Below are positions 1 through 5,409 of a stretch of 5,409 bases of DNA, one piece after another; within the stretch, counting starts at the first letter, position 1; each line of letters opens with the position of its first letter. The stretch is taken from NCBI GenBank assembly GCA_005889025.1, contig VBCZ01000299.1:1-5409 (forward strand), given 5' to 3'. A program made the position numbers and the translations under genes. The DNA comes from Betaproteobacteria bacterium (GTDB taxonomy: Bacteria > Pseudomonadota > Gammaproteobacteria > Burkholderiales > Casimicrobiaceae). The notes under the pieces were generated by a model. The model saw only the letters and a program-made list of their open reading frames with translations. It did not search any database and was not told the DNA's origin.

Positions 1-523
1 CACGTTCCATCATGTCGGCTGGAATGCGCACGAAGGGGCCGGCGGTGTCCTTGTCCGTTATGGTGTAGTCCACCAGGATCGGCGCATCAGTCGACCGAAG
101 TGCACGCCACGTGTCGGGATCCACTTGTCCGCTGCTCGCGATCCCGCTTGCCTCTTGGAACGCCTTCACGGCCTTGCGCATGTTGTCACTGAAGCTGCCG
201 TCGATCTCTCCGGGCGAGAACCAGGCACGATCGAGCAGCACCTGGGCCTGCACCACGGCAGCGCCATGCGTACCGCGGCTCAGCAAGGGAGATGCGCTCT
301 GGTCCTCGATGGACTCGAAGGCAAGCGTTGCACCGGAACCGGCTGCCGCGCGTTTCGGCGTTCCACGCCTATCGGAAGCGCTGCCATCGGCAGCGGCGGC
401 GCACAATAGGACCAAAGCTGCTGCGATCAGCAGCGGAAAGCTATCGGATGCGAACTTGAACTTCGTATGGCGCGGGTTGGAGCCTGGCTGAAAATCTCTG
501 AAGCTGACGTTGCCGCGCGTCAT
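1..523 (-). CDS. L,D-transpeptidase (YkuD type) with peptidoglycan-binding domain, N-terminal part
   Basis: The first 174 codons are visible and the gene continues past the left edge. A leader with a long polar n-region (residues 1-28) precedes a hydrophobic core PLLIAAALVLLCAAAA (about 30-45), which I read as a Sec signal peptide or membrane anchor; the Cys at 41 lacks a small residue at -1, so a lipobox is unlikely. Residues about 80-143 are a PG_binding_1 domain: LLSRGTHGAAVVQAQVLL, then GEIDGSFSDNMRKAVKAFQ, then the closing DPDTWRAL. Residues 149-172 (ILVDYTITDKDTAGPF) match the linker found in periplasmic ErfK/YbiS/YnhG-like enzymes just before the LysM-like and YkuD regions. The catalytic Cys/His domain would lie off the window. 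The family forms 3-3 cross-links in peptidoglycan or attaches proteins to it. ATG 523 was chosen because an in-frame stop (530-532) lies just upstream and AAGG lies 4 bases before the ATG. The enzymatic class is inferred from these N-terminal domains. Confidence 0.82.
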   Translation of the reverse strand, partial: MTRGNVSFRDFQPGSNPRHTKFKFASDSFPLLIAAALVLLCAAAADGSASDRRGTPKRAAAGSGATLAFESIEDQSASPLLSRGTHGAAVVQAQVLLDRAWFSPGEIDGSFSDNMRKAVKAFQEASGIASSGQVDPDTWRALRSTDAPILVDYTITDKDTAGPFVRIPADMMER

Positions 524-529
524 GCGACC

Positions 530-700
530 TTAGCGGGCATCGACCGCCCGATGAGCCGATCCATGGAGGCGATTCACGTTAGGCTTGGCCTTCCTTGCCA
601 TCCTGTCCGTTATCTGGTGCGCGGTCTCTGCCATGCCTTCCGCATGCTTGGGGCGGGGCGTATCAGTGATAATCGTGCGACTGCCCGTCATGGGATCCAT
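530..700 (-). CDS. Small 56-residue protein upstream of and coupled to the L,D-transpeptidase
   Basis: The 56-residue ORF begins MDPMTGSRTIITDTPRPKHA and ends AHRAVDAR. ATG 700 is preferred over an upstream in-frame GTG at 790 because AAAGGAAA lies 7 bases before it. The stop codon TAA overlaps the Shine-Dalgarno of the L,D-transpeptidase, whose ATG follows after 6 bases, so translational coupling is likely. The protein is basic, has no membrane segment or signal peptide and no cysteine. Its C-terminal half contains two similar pieces, AHQITDR (about 27-33) and AHRAVDAR (about 49-56), separated by a stretch rich in K, R and A. This is loosely reminiscent of the amphipathic AHxxVDR-type helix seen at the start of ElaB/YqjD (DUF883)-like proteins of Burkholderiales, which normally continue to a C-terminal membrane helix absent here. 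It may be a short relative or a truncated remnant. An antisense ORF covers the same DNA but has no comparable start signal. Function unknown. Confidence 0.6.
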   Translation of the reverse strand: MDPMTGSRTIITDTPRPKHAEGMAETAHQITDRMARKAKPNVNRLHGSAHRAVDAR

Positions 701-705
701 GGTAA

Positions 706-713
706 TTTCCTTT
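706..713 (-). promoter_or_regulatory. Strong ribosome binding site deciding the small ORF start
   Basis: On the minus strand this reads AAAGGAAA, with AAGGA 7 bases before ATG 700. It is one of the clearest Shine-Dalgarno sequences in the window and is the main reason for calling the small ORF from 700 rather than from the upstream GTG. Confidence 0.65.
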
Positions 714-753
714 ATGAAGGACGATAGCGAGTGACAGCGAAGATCATGGGAAG

Positions 754-782
754 GAAATACCATTTGCCGGAGGCCGCGCCAA
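754..782 (-). promoter_or_regulatory. Candidate sigma70-type promoter for the small ORF/L,D-transpeptidase unit
   Basis: The minus strand reads TTGGCG (777-782), a 17-base spacer, then TATTTC (754-759). Matches are 4 of 6 to the -35 and 3 of 6 to the -10 consensus. Transcription would start near 747 and give a leader of about 47 bases before ATG 700. The position is sensible, but the -10 is weak, so this is a suggestion only. Confidence 0.25.
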
Positions 783-874
783 TCGGACACCGTCTGATTT
801 CGGTGTAGGAACCGTGGCCTTTGGAAGCAGCGAGCCGGGGAAGAGCAGCATTCTCCACGTCAGTGCGCCTGTCA

Positions 875-905
875 TGGCGCCCATAGCCGGGTTGCTTAGG
901 CGCCA
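875..905 (-). terminator. Weak hairpin just after kup
   Basis: Starting 9 bases after the kup stop codon, the minus strand has TGGCGCC (899-905) and its inverted copy GGCGCCA (875-881) around a 17-base loop. The 7-bp stem is GC-rich, but the loop is long and no T-run follows, so it is at best a poor intrinsic terminator. The rest of the 701-913 gap shows no gene that I would support. Confidence 0.2.
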
Positions 906-913
906 ACTGCGGT

Positions 914-2792
914 CTAAATCTCGACGCGCGTCCCCAGCTCGACGACCCGGTTGGTGGGAATGTTGAAAAAGTCCGTGATACTCCCCGCGTTGCGCGCCAT
1001 CGTGGCAAAGAAGCGGTCGCGCCATTGCTCGATCCCTCTCTCCGTTGTCCTGGGAACGATCTTCTCGCGCGACAGGAAGTAGGTTACCTCCATTGGATCG
1101 AGTTGCAGTCCCTCCGGCGCGCAAAGCTCGAGGGCAAGGGCGACATCCGGTCGCTCCATGAAACCGTAGCGGGCGGTGACGCGCCAGCAGTCATCGGCCA
1201 GGCGTTCGCTCACGACTCGACGTCCTGAAGGCACCGACGGCACATCGTCGAATTCGACCGTCAGAAATACATTCTTCTCATGGAGCACCTTGTAGTGTTT
1301 GAGGCTGTGCAGCAGCGCGTTGGGGGTGGCATCCGGCGTAGAAGTAAGAAACACGGCCGTACCGGGCACACGCTGCGGCGGGTGCACGAAGAGCGACTTG
1401 AGGAATCCCTCCAGAGGCGGCGACGAGCCAAGCAGTTGTTCGCGCAGTGTTTCGCGCCCGCGGCGCCACGTCACCATGACGAAGAACACGATTGCTCCCA
1501 ATGCCAGCGGGAACCAGCCGCCATCGAGCACCTTGTGCATGGCCGCAGCGAAGAACACGACATCGATCAGCATGAAGAACGCAGTCGCGAGCACGCACAG
1601 CCACAATGGGTAGCGCCAGCCGTACCGAAGCACGAAGAAGGTGAGCACGGTCGTGACGAGCATGGTGCCCATCACGGCCACTCCGTAGGCCGAGGCGAGC
1701 CGTGACGAACTGCCGAATCCGACGACCGCGGCCGCGACGACCAGCAACAGAGTCCAATTCACGACAGGTACGTAGATCTGCCCCATCGTTCGCGCCGACG
1801 TGTGCAGGATCGTCATGCGTGGCAGATAGCCGAGCTGAACGGCTTGCTGCGTCATCGAATACGCGCCTGATATCGTGGCCTGCGAAGCAATGACGGTCGC
1901 AGCGGTGGCGAGCACGACCATCGGATAAAGGGCCCAATCGGGATAAGCCAGGAAAAAGGGGTTCTCGATTGCAGCGGGTTGCGCGATGAGCAGTGCGCCC
2001 TGCCCGAAATAGTTGAGCACCAGTGCGGGTGCGGCAACGCAAAACCAGGCGATGCGAATCGCCCGGCTGCCGAAATGGCCCATGTCCGCGTAGAGCGCCT
2101 CGGCACCGGTAATGGCAAGCAGCACCGAGCCCAGCGCGACGAACGACGCGAAGCCGTGTCCCGTCGCAAAATGCAGCGCATACGCTGGATTTATGGCCTT
2201 TAAAATCGCCGGCGCCCTGGCGATGTTCCAGATGCCAATTGCGCCAATCGAAATGAACCATAGCGCGCATACGGGGCCGAAGAACAAGCCGACGACACCT
2301 GTGCCGTAACGCTGGATTGCGAATAACGCAACTAGAATGCCCGACGCGATTGGAACGACGTAGGGTTTGAAGGCCGCGGTGCCGACTTCCAGTCCTTCCA
2401 CGGAATAGCGAGGCTCCGAAGACGCCGATGGTGAGAAGTCCCGCGCGCAGCCTCGGCCGTTCGCGCACGGCTGAGGTGGCGAGCGCCAGCAGCGCCATGA
2501 TGCCGCCTTCCCCGCGGTTGCTCGCGCGCAGTACGAGAGTCACGTACTTGAGCGAGACGACGATCATCAGTGACCAGAAGATCGTCGAGACGCCGCCGAC
2601 GATGTTGTCGGCCGTCAGCGGAATGCCGTGCTGAGGATTGAACGTTTCCTTCGCGGCATAGAGCGGACTCGTGCCGATATCGCCATAGACGATACCGAGC
2701 GCGAGAAGGGCCAACGCCGCAGTCGTGTGCCTCCGGTGCGCAGGCTCGACGTGCAGGGCGGACGGCGGCTGGGAGTCGACAATGGTCTCCAT
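914..2792 (-). pseudogene. kup: Kup potassium uptake transporter, disrupted by a ~44-bp internal deletion and frameshift
   Basis: Kup (KUP/HAK/KT family) is an inner-membrane K+/H+ symporter. The first 130 codons from ATG 2792 read as a normal Kup N-terminus: short polar head, then TM1 with GIVYGDIGTSPLYA (residues 33-46), then VSLKYVTLVLRA and RGEGGIMALLAL, ending at FGASLF. The family continues with YGDAVITPAISVLSA before VEGLEV. Here FGASLF is followed by one stray C (2402) and then VEGLEV in another frame, so 15 conserved codons minus one base are gone. The second frame (2401-914, 495 residues) is an intact remainder, with YADMGHFG, NYFGQGALL, NPFF, DWALYPMVVLATAATVIASQ and the canonical end NRVVELGTRVEI. 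Restored length would be 640 residues, close to the usual 620-640. No strong Shine-Dalgarno precedes ATG 2792; an alternative TTG at 2831 would lie upstream of the candidate -10. Read as encoded, the product would be 130 correct residues plus a long out-of-frame tail ending at 1278. A sequencing or assembly error remains possible. Confidence 0.9.
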
Positions 2793-2821
2793 CGATAAAC
2801 AGCGTAAACCACCCGCGCATC

Positions 2822-2850
2822 CGTTTAGCAAAATCCCTGCGATTTTTATG
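2822..2850 (-). promoter_or_regulatory. Candidate kup promoter with KdpE half-site in the -35 position
   Basis: On the minus strand CATAAA (2845-2850), which is one half of the KdpE-like repeat, is followed by exactly 17 bases and then TAAACG (2822-2827), preceded by an extended -10 style TGC. Transcription would start near 2815 and leave a leader of about 23 bases to ATG 2792. An activator box replacing a poor -35 is typical of class II activated promoters. The -10 matches only moderately. Confidence 0.3.
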
Positions 2851-2861
2851 GGAAATTTACA
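2845..2861 (+). promoter_or_regulatory. Putative KdpE-type operator between kup and the kinase gene
   Basis: The plus strand reads TTTATG-GGAAA-TTTACA, a direct repeat of two 6-base half-sites with centres 11 bases apart. As I recall it, the E. coli kdpFABC operator bound by KdpE is TTTATA-N5-TTTACA, preceded by further Ts; here too the left half-site is extended by TT (2843-2844). That is 11 of 12 half-site bases with identical spacing. A tandem site 11 bp apart suits a head-to-tail dimer of an OmpR-family regulator. It lies 52 bases upstream of the kup ATG and 25 bases upstream of the kinase ATG, and a KdpE-like regulator is encoded in the adjacent operon. Binding itself is inferred. Confidence 0.55.
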
Positions 2862-2873
2862 GCGTTCATGGGC

Positions 2874-2879
2874 TACAGT
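2874..2879 (+). promoter_or_regulatory. Candidate -10 element for the kinase-regulator operon
   Basis: TACAGT matches the -10 consensus at 4 of 6 positions and lies 12 bases after the KdpE-like box, which occupies the -35 region (no good -35 hexamer is seen at 16-18 bases). A start about 7 bases downstream would fall on or next to ATG 2887, implying an almost leaderless transcript. Speculative. Confidence 0.2.
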
Positions 2880-2886
2880 CTTAAGG

Positions 2887-3963
2887 ATGAACCTGAAACG
2901 GCACTGGGTTGGCTATGCCTGGGCGGTCGGCGCTGCGGCCGCCTGCACGTTCGTCGGGCTAGTGATGTATCCACGGTTCGACTTGGTGAACGTCGCCATG
3001 GTCTACCTGCTGGCCGTGGTGATCATTGCGCTGCGTTTCTCGCGCGGACCTGCGATCGCCGCATCAGTTTTGTTTGTGGCGGCATTCGACTTCGTGTTCG
3101 TTCCGCCGCGAGGGACGTTTACCGTCGACGATATTCAGTATCTGTTGACCTTTGCCATCATGCTCTCCGTCGGGCTCATCATTTCCCGGCTGGTCAAGAG
3201 TGTCCGGCGCCAGGCGGCAGCGCAGGCGGCACTCGAAATCGAAGCCGAGACCGAGCGGATTCGCAGCACCTTGCTTGCCTCGATATCGCACGATTTGCGC
3301 ACGCCGCTCGCCGTCATGGCGGGCGCGTCATCCAGCCTCGCGGAAAGCGGTGAGCGTTTGAGCGCGGCGGAGCGTCACGCGTTGGCGAAAAGCGTATTCG
3401 ACCAGGCGCAAGAGATGTCGGAACACGTAGCCAAGGTATTGCAGATGACGCGTCTCGAAACGGGCGCCATCAAAGTGGACCGGGACTGGGCTTCGCTGAG
3501 CGAGATCGTCGGAGCCGTGCTGGCGCGGCTGGGCGAGCGCATGGCGGCCCACCGGGTCATCGTGGAGCTGCCCGATGATCTGCCGCTGGTGCGTGTGGAT
3601 GCGACCTTGATCGAACAGGCGCTGGGCAACCTGCTCGAGAACGCCGCCAAGCACACGCCCCCGGCAACGGTGGTGAGGGTGTGTGCGCAGCGTCGCGGTG
3701 AGGAGGTCATCGTAACTGTTCAAGACTACAGCGCTGGTCTTTCCGACCGCGATCTCGAGCGCGTATTCGCGAAGTTTCATCGTGGCTCGGTCGAAGGTGC
3801 CGGTGCGGGCATGGGCCTGGGGCTCGCCATCTGCCGCGCGATTGTTCGCCTGCACGGAGGACAGACTTGGGCCGAGCGAGTGCCCGGCGGCGGAACGGCA
3901 TTCCGTTTCACGCTTCCGTTGGAAGAAGCGCCTTCCGCTCCGTTGGAGTTGGCGTCGAATTAG
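2887..3963 (+). CDS. KdpD-like sensor histidine kinase lacking the KdpD/Usp sensor and GAF regions
   Basis: A membrane histidine kinase of 358 residues. Residues about 8-103 form the four-helix DUF4118 domain of KdpD, with LVNVAMVYLLAVVIIALRF, the AAFDFVFVPPR loop and DDIQYLLTFAIML. A helical linker (about 104-128) leads to the HisKA box SISHDLRTP with phospho-acceptor His135, then the N box (Asn248, Asn252 in NLLENAAKH) and the G2 region GAGMGLGLAI (about 306-315). E. coli KdpD is about 900 residues. Here the N-terminal cytoplasmic KdpD and Usp-like domains (about 400 residues) and the roughly 120-140-residue GAF-like region between the membrane domain and HisKA are absent. The G1 motif is DYSAG (280-284) instead of DxGxG, so nucleotide binding may be altered. 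ATG 2887 starts just before TM1, but its AAGG abuts the codon; other in-frame starts are ATG 2848 (inside the operator), ATG 2782 and GTG 2725 (both overlapping kup). The expected partner is the regulator 3 bases downstream. What stimulus remains sensed is unknown. Confidence 0.85.
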   Translation: MNLKRHWVGYAWAVGAAAACTFVGLVMYPRFDLVNVAMVYLLAVVIIALRFSRGPAIAASVLFVAAFDFVFVPPRGTFTVDDIQYLLTFAIMLSVGLIISRLVKSVRRQAAAQAALEIEAETERIRSTLLASISHDLRTPLAVMAGASSSLAESGERLSAAERHALAKSVFDQAQEMSEHVAKVLQMTRLETGAIKVDRDWASLSEIVGAVLARLGERMAAHRVIVELPDDLPLVRVDATLIEQALGNLLENAAKHTPPATVVRVCAQRRGEEVIVTVQDYSAGLSDRDLERVFAKFHRGSVEGAGAGMGLGLAICRAIVRLHGGQTWAERVPGGGTAFRFTLPLEEAPSAPLELASN

Positions 3964-3966
3964 AAG

Positions 3967-4662
3967 ATGGCCGAGCCGCGCCCCGCGATCCTCATCGTCG
4001 AGGACGAGCCCGAAATCCGGCGCTTCCTGCGCACAGCCTTCGGTGTCGAAGGCTATAGGGTCGTCGAGTCGGCGACCGGTCGCCGCGGTTCCATTGACGC
4101 CGGAACGCACAAGCCGGATCTCGCGATCGTCGATTTGGCATTGCCGGATGTCGACGGTATCGAGGTGATCAGGCGCATCCGCGAGTGGTCGCCGATGCCG
4201 ATCATCGTGCTATCGGCGCGTGTTCAGGAGCGATCCAAGATCGAGGCGCTCGACGCAGGCGCCAACGACTACGTCACCAAGCCTTTCGGCATCGGCGAGC
4301 TGCTGGCGCGCGTGCGCGCGGCGTTGCGACACGCGGTTCGCTCGCCATCCGGCACGTCGATCCTGCGTTTCGGAAATACAGTCGTGGATCTCGAAAAACG
4401 CACCGCACTCCGCGACGAAGAAGAGATCCGATTGACACCGATTGAATTCCGGTTGCTTGCGATGCTCGCGAAGCAGCTCGGCATGGTGGTCACGCACCGT
4501 CACCTTCTCACGGTAGTATGGGGACCGACGCACGAGAAGGACACGCATTATTTGCGTATCTACATGAAGCAACTACGGGACAAGCTCGAGATCGATCCGG
4601 TGCGACCTCGCCATTTGCTGACGGAGACCGGGGTCGGGTATCGATTGGTTCTCGACGAGTAG
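3967..4662 (+). CDS. KdpE-like response regulator, OmpR/PhoB family
   Basis: A cytoplasmic DNA-binding response regulator of 231 residues, close to E. coli KdpE (225). The receiver domain (about 7-120) has the acidic pair Glu12-Asp13 in LIVEDEPEIRRFL, phospho-acceptor Asp56 in DLAIVDLALPDVDG, the switch Ser83 in IIVLSAR, and Lys105 in DYVTKPFGIGELLARVRAAL, which is the KdpE-style version of this motif. The winged-helix output domain (about 128-231) shows LTPIEFRLLAMLA, THRHLLTVVWG, HYLRIYMKQLRDKLE and the closing TGVGYRL. All residues needed for phosphotransfer are present, so this gene looks functional. Its ATG is 3 bases after the kinase stop codon with only a weak Shine-Dalgarno, so its translation probably depends on that of the kinase. 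In the Kdp system KdpE activates kdpFABC; none is seen here, and the likely targets are the adjacent kup and its own operon through the operator at 2845-2861. I avoid the symbol kdpE because a second, canonical copy may exist elsewhere. Confidence 0.9.
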   Translation: MAEPRPAILIVEDEPEIRRFLRTAFGVEGYRVVESATGRRGSIDAGTHKPDLAIVDLALPDVDGIEVIRRIREWSPMPIIVLSARVQERSKIEALDAGANDYVTKPFGIGELLARVRAALRHAVRSPSGTSILRFGNTVVDLEKRTALRDEEEIRLTPIEFRLLAMLAKQLGMVVTHRHLLTVVWGPTHEKDTHYLRIYMKQLRDKLEIDPVRPRHLLTETGVGYRLVLDE

Positions 4663-4687
4663 TGGCGATCGCGCGCGGTGAGATTCA

Positions 4688-4717
4688 GGCGATCGGCGAG
4701 ACAAAACGCCGAGCGCT
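4688..4717. terminator. GC-rich hairpin in the convergent gap, possible terminator
   Basis: TCGGCG (4693-4698) and CGCCGA (4707-4712) pair around the 8-base loop AGACAAAA. Beyond one A-G mismatch the stem extends by GCG/CGC (4689-4691 with 4714-4716) and a G-T pair. It starts 25 bases after the response regulator stop, between convergent genes, which is where a terminator is expected. No T-run follows on either strand, so factor-independent activity is doubtful. The remaining 4718-4836 stretch shows no supported gene. Confidence 0.3.
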
Positions 4718-4836
4718 TCCCGAGCCACCGCCACAGCAAGTTGCTCGCGTTGCTTGTCGAGCACCTATCGACGCAGCGTCCGCGCCTCGAGCGCCGCGCC
4801 GAAAAGGATGCTTTCTACTGAACAGCGTTCGAGTTG

Positions 4837-5409
4837 CTAGCGATGGGGCAGCTCGAGCGCGCGCTGCGTGAGCGAGTTCTTGATCAGCACGATGTCGCCC
4901 GGCGTGATGCTGCTTGCCGACTCGACTTGTTGCACGCAGGTGAAGTTCGACGCCACGTTAACGTCACCCGACCCGTTGTAGACCGCTTGCGCAGGGTACG
5001 GGCACACCGGTCGTGACAACGTCAGCGCACCGCCGCTGAATCGAGTCGCGATGATTCTTTCGGGTGCGATGCCCTGTTCAACCCACTTGATCACGGCACT
5101 CACGACGTGATGGTCGGCATCGCGAAACGCGGCGGGGGGCTCCGGCATACCACCGCCGATCGAGCTGGGGCCTGTGCTTCCACCGCAATGCGCGACAGCG
5201 GGCAGCATGAACAGCCTATGGTATTGCCGCACCTGGTCGCCCAAGGCTTGTGCCGTGAGAGCAACGTCTTGCGGCGACAGCCTGTTCACGAGTGCATCGA
5301 TAACCGGGCTCGGCAGCGTGTGCAGCTTCTCGAACAGCGCCAGCGAATGGTAGTAGTCCACCGAGCCATCGGGCGGCACCACCGAGTCGTTCCATCCGGC
5401 GAACTGGAT
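4837..5409 (-). CDS. Tannase/feruloyl esterase family protein, C-terminal fragment
   Basis: The visible 190 residues are the C-terminal part of an alpha/beta-hydrolase of the tannase/feruloyl esterase family; the rest lies off the right edge. The fragment opens with FAGWNDSVVPPDGSVDYY, the family's acid-loop motif (compare HGWADPLVPP), giving the catalytic Asp at visible residue 8. Next comes YHRLFMLPAVAHCGG, with the catalytic His at residue 74 and the adjacent Cys75. In this family that Cys pairs in a disulphide with a Cys beside the nucleophilic Ser (the CS-D-HC arrangement). Further family marks are IKWVEQGIAPERIIATR, RPVCPYPAQAVYNGSGD and NFTC. About 30 residues follow this last Cys, a rather long tail. 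Such enzymes are usually exported and hydrolyse gallate or hydroxycinnamate esters of plant origin. The nucleophile and any signal peptide are not in the window, and the substrate cannot be told. Transcription converges on the regulator gene, and no link to potassium control is implied. Confidence 0.88.
   Translation of the reverse strand: MQFAGWNDSVVPPDGSVDYYHSLALFEKLHTLPSPVIDALVNRLSPQDVALTAQALGDQVRQYHRLFMLPAVAHCGGSTGPSSIGGGMPEPPAAFRDADHHVVSAVIKWVEQGIAPERIIATRFSGGALTLSRPVCPYPAQAVYNGSGDVNVASNFTCVQQVESASSITPGDIVLIKNSLTQRALELPHR

Noticed and set aside
395..410. Lipoprotein lipobox in the L,D-transpeptidase leader (Cys41)
   Set aside because: The residue before the Cys is Leu, whereas a lipobox needs Gly, Ala or Ser there.
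111..491. Plus-strand ORF of 126 residues over the left end
   Set aside because: It is the antisense of the L,D-transpeptidase, whose peptidoglycan-binding and linker motifs are clear on the minus strand.
467..727. Plus-strand ORF of 86 residues opposite the small ORF
   Set aside because: No convincing ribosome binding site and no recognisable motif, while the minus-strand ORF has AAAGGAAA at good spacing and couples to the next gene.
712..1124. Two minus-strand ORFs overlapping the kup 3' end and the following gap
   Set aside because: They overlap conserved Kup C-terminal coding sequence in other frames, have no ribosome binding site and show the composition of shadow frames.
1278..2402. 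Continuous minus-strand reading frame that extends the kup N-terminus to a 517-residue protein
   Set aside because: After FGASLF the frame reads Arg-rich low-complexity residues with no family signature, while the true Kup sequence is in the overlapping frame. It is open only because of GC-rich codon bias.
2399..2405. Programmed ribosomal frameshift in kup
   Set aside because: No slippery heptamer is visible, and 15 conserved residues are absent in all frames, so frameshifting would not give a normal Kup.
3328..4110. 260-residue minus-strand ORF opposite the kinase and regulator
   Set aside because: It is antisense to the HisKA/HATPase and receiver domains; its composition (many R, H, Q) is typical of an antisense shadow.
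4765..4790. GC-rich inverted sequence around CTCGAG in the convergent gap
   Set aside because: Only about 4 bp of stem around a 5-base centre, as expected by chance in GC-rich DNA.
4518..4871. Plus-strand ORF running from inside the regulator gene across the convergent gap
   Set aside because: It overlaps the winged-helix coding region out of frame and consists of Ala/Arg-rich sequence with no domain; the gap itself has no ribosome binding site for a gene.

Overview
The window looks like chromosomal DNA of a GC-rich betaproteobacterium, most likely a member of the Burkholderiaceae (Burkholderia/Paraburkholderia-like). That rests on codon use, the protein families present (Kup, a KdpDE-type two-component pair, a tannase-family esterase, a YkuD-type L,D-transpeptidase with an N-terminal peptidoglycan-binding domain) and the style of the sequences. 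It is an inference, not a database match.

Layout, left to right. (1) Positions 1-700, minus strand: a small 56-residue ORF (530-700) with a very good ribosome binding site, followed 6 bases later by the start of a secreted L,D-transpeptidase (1-523) that runs off the left edge. The two are probably one translationally coupled unit. (2) 701-913: short intergenic stretch with a weak promoter candidate and a weak hairpin, and no credible gene. (3) 914-2792, minus strand: a kup potassium transporter gene, nearly full length but broken. About 44 bases encoding a conserved 15-residue stretch are missing at about 2402, which shifts the frame. (4) 2793-2886: compact divergent regulatory region holding a direct repeat TTTATG-N5-TTTACA that matches the known E. 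coli KdpE-binding site at 11 of 12 half-site bases with the same spacing. (5) 2887-3963 and 3967-4662, plus strand: a shortened KdpD-like membrane histidine kinase (DUF4118 membrane domain joined directly to the kinase core) and a KdpE-like OmpR-family response regulator. (6) 4663-4836: gene-free convergent gap with one GC-rich hairpin. (7) 4837-5409, minus strand: the C-terminal third or so of a tannase/feruloyl esterase, cut by the right edge.

The coherent system is a potassium module: a KdpDE-type signalling pair divergent from a Kup transporter rather than next to kdpFABC, with a KdpE-type operator between them. The likely design is that the response regulator controls kup, its own operon, or both. 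The module also shows damage: the kup deletion, and a histidine kinase whose ATP-lid G1 motif reads DxSxG rather than DxGxG. No RNA genes, CRISPR arrays, insertion sequences or long repeats were seen.
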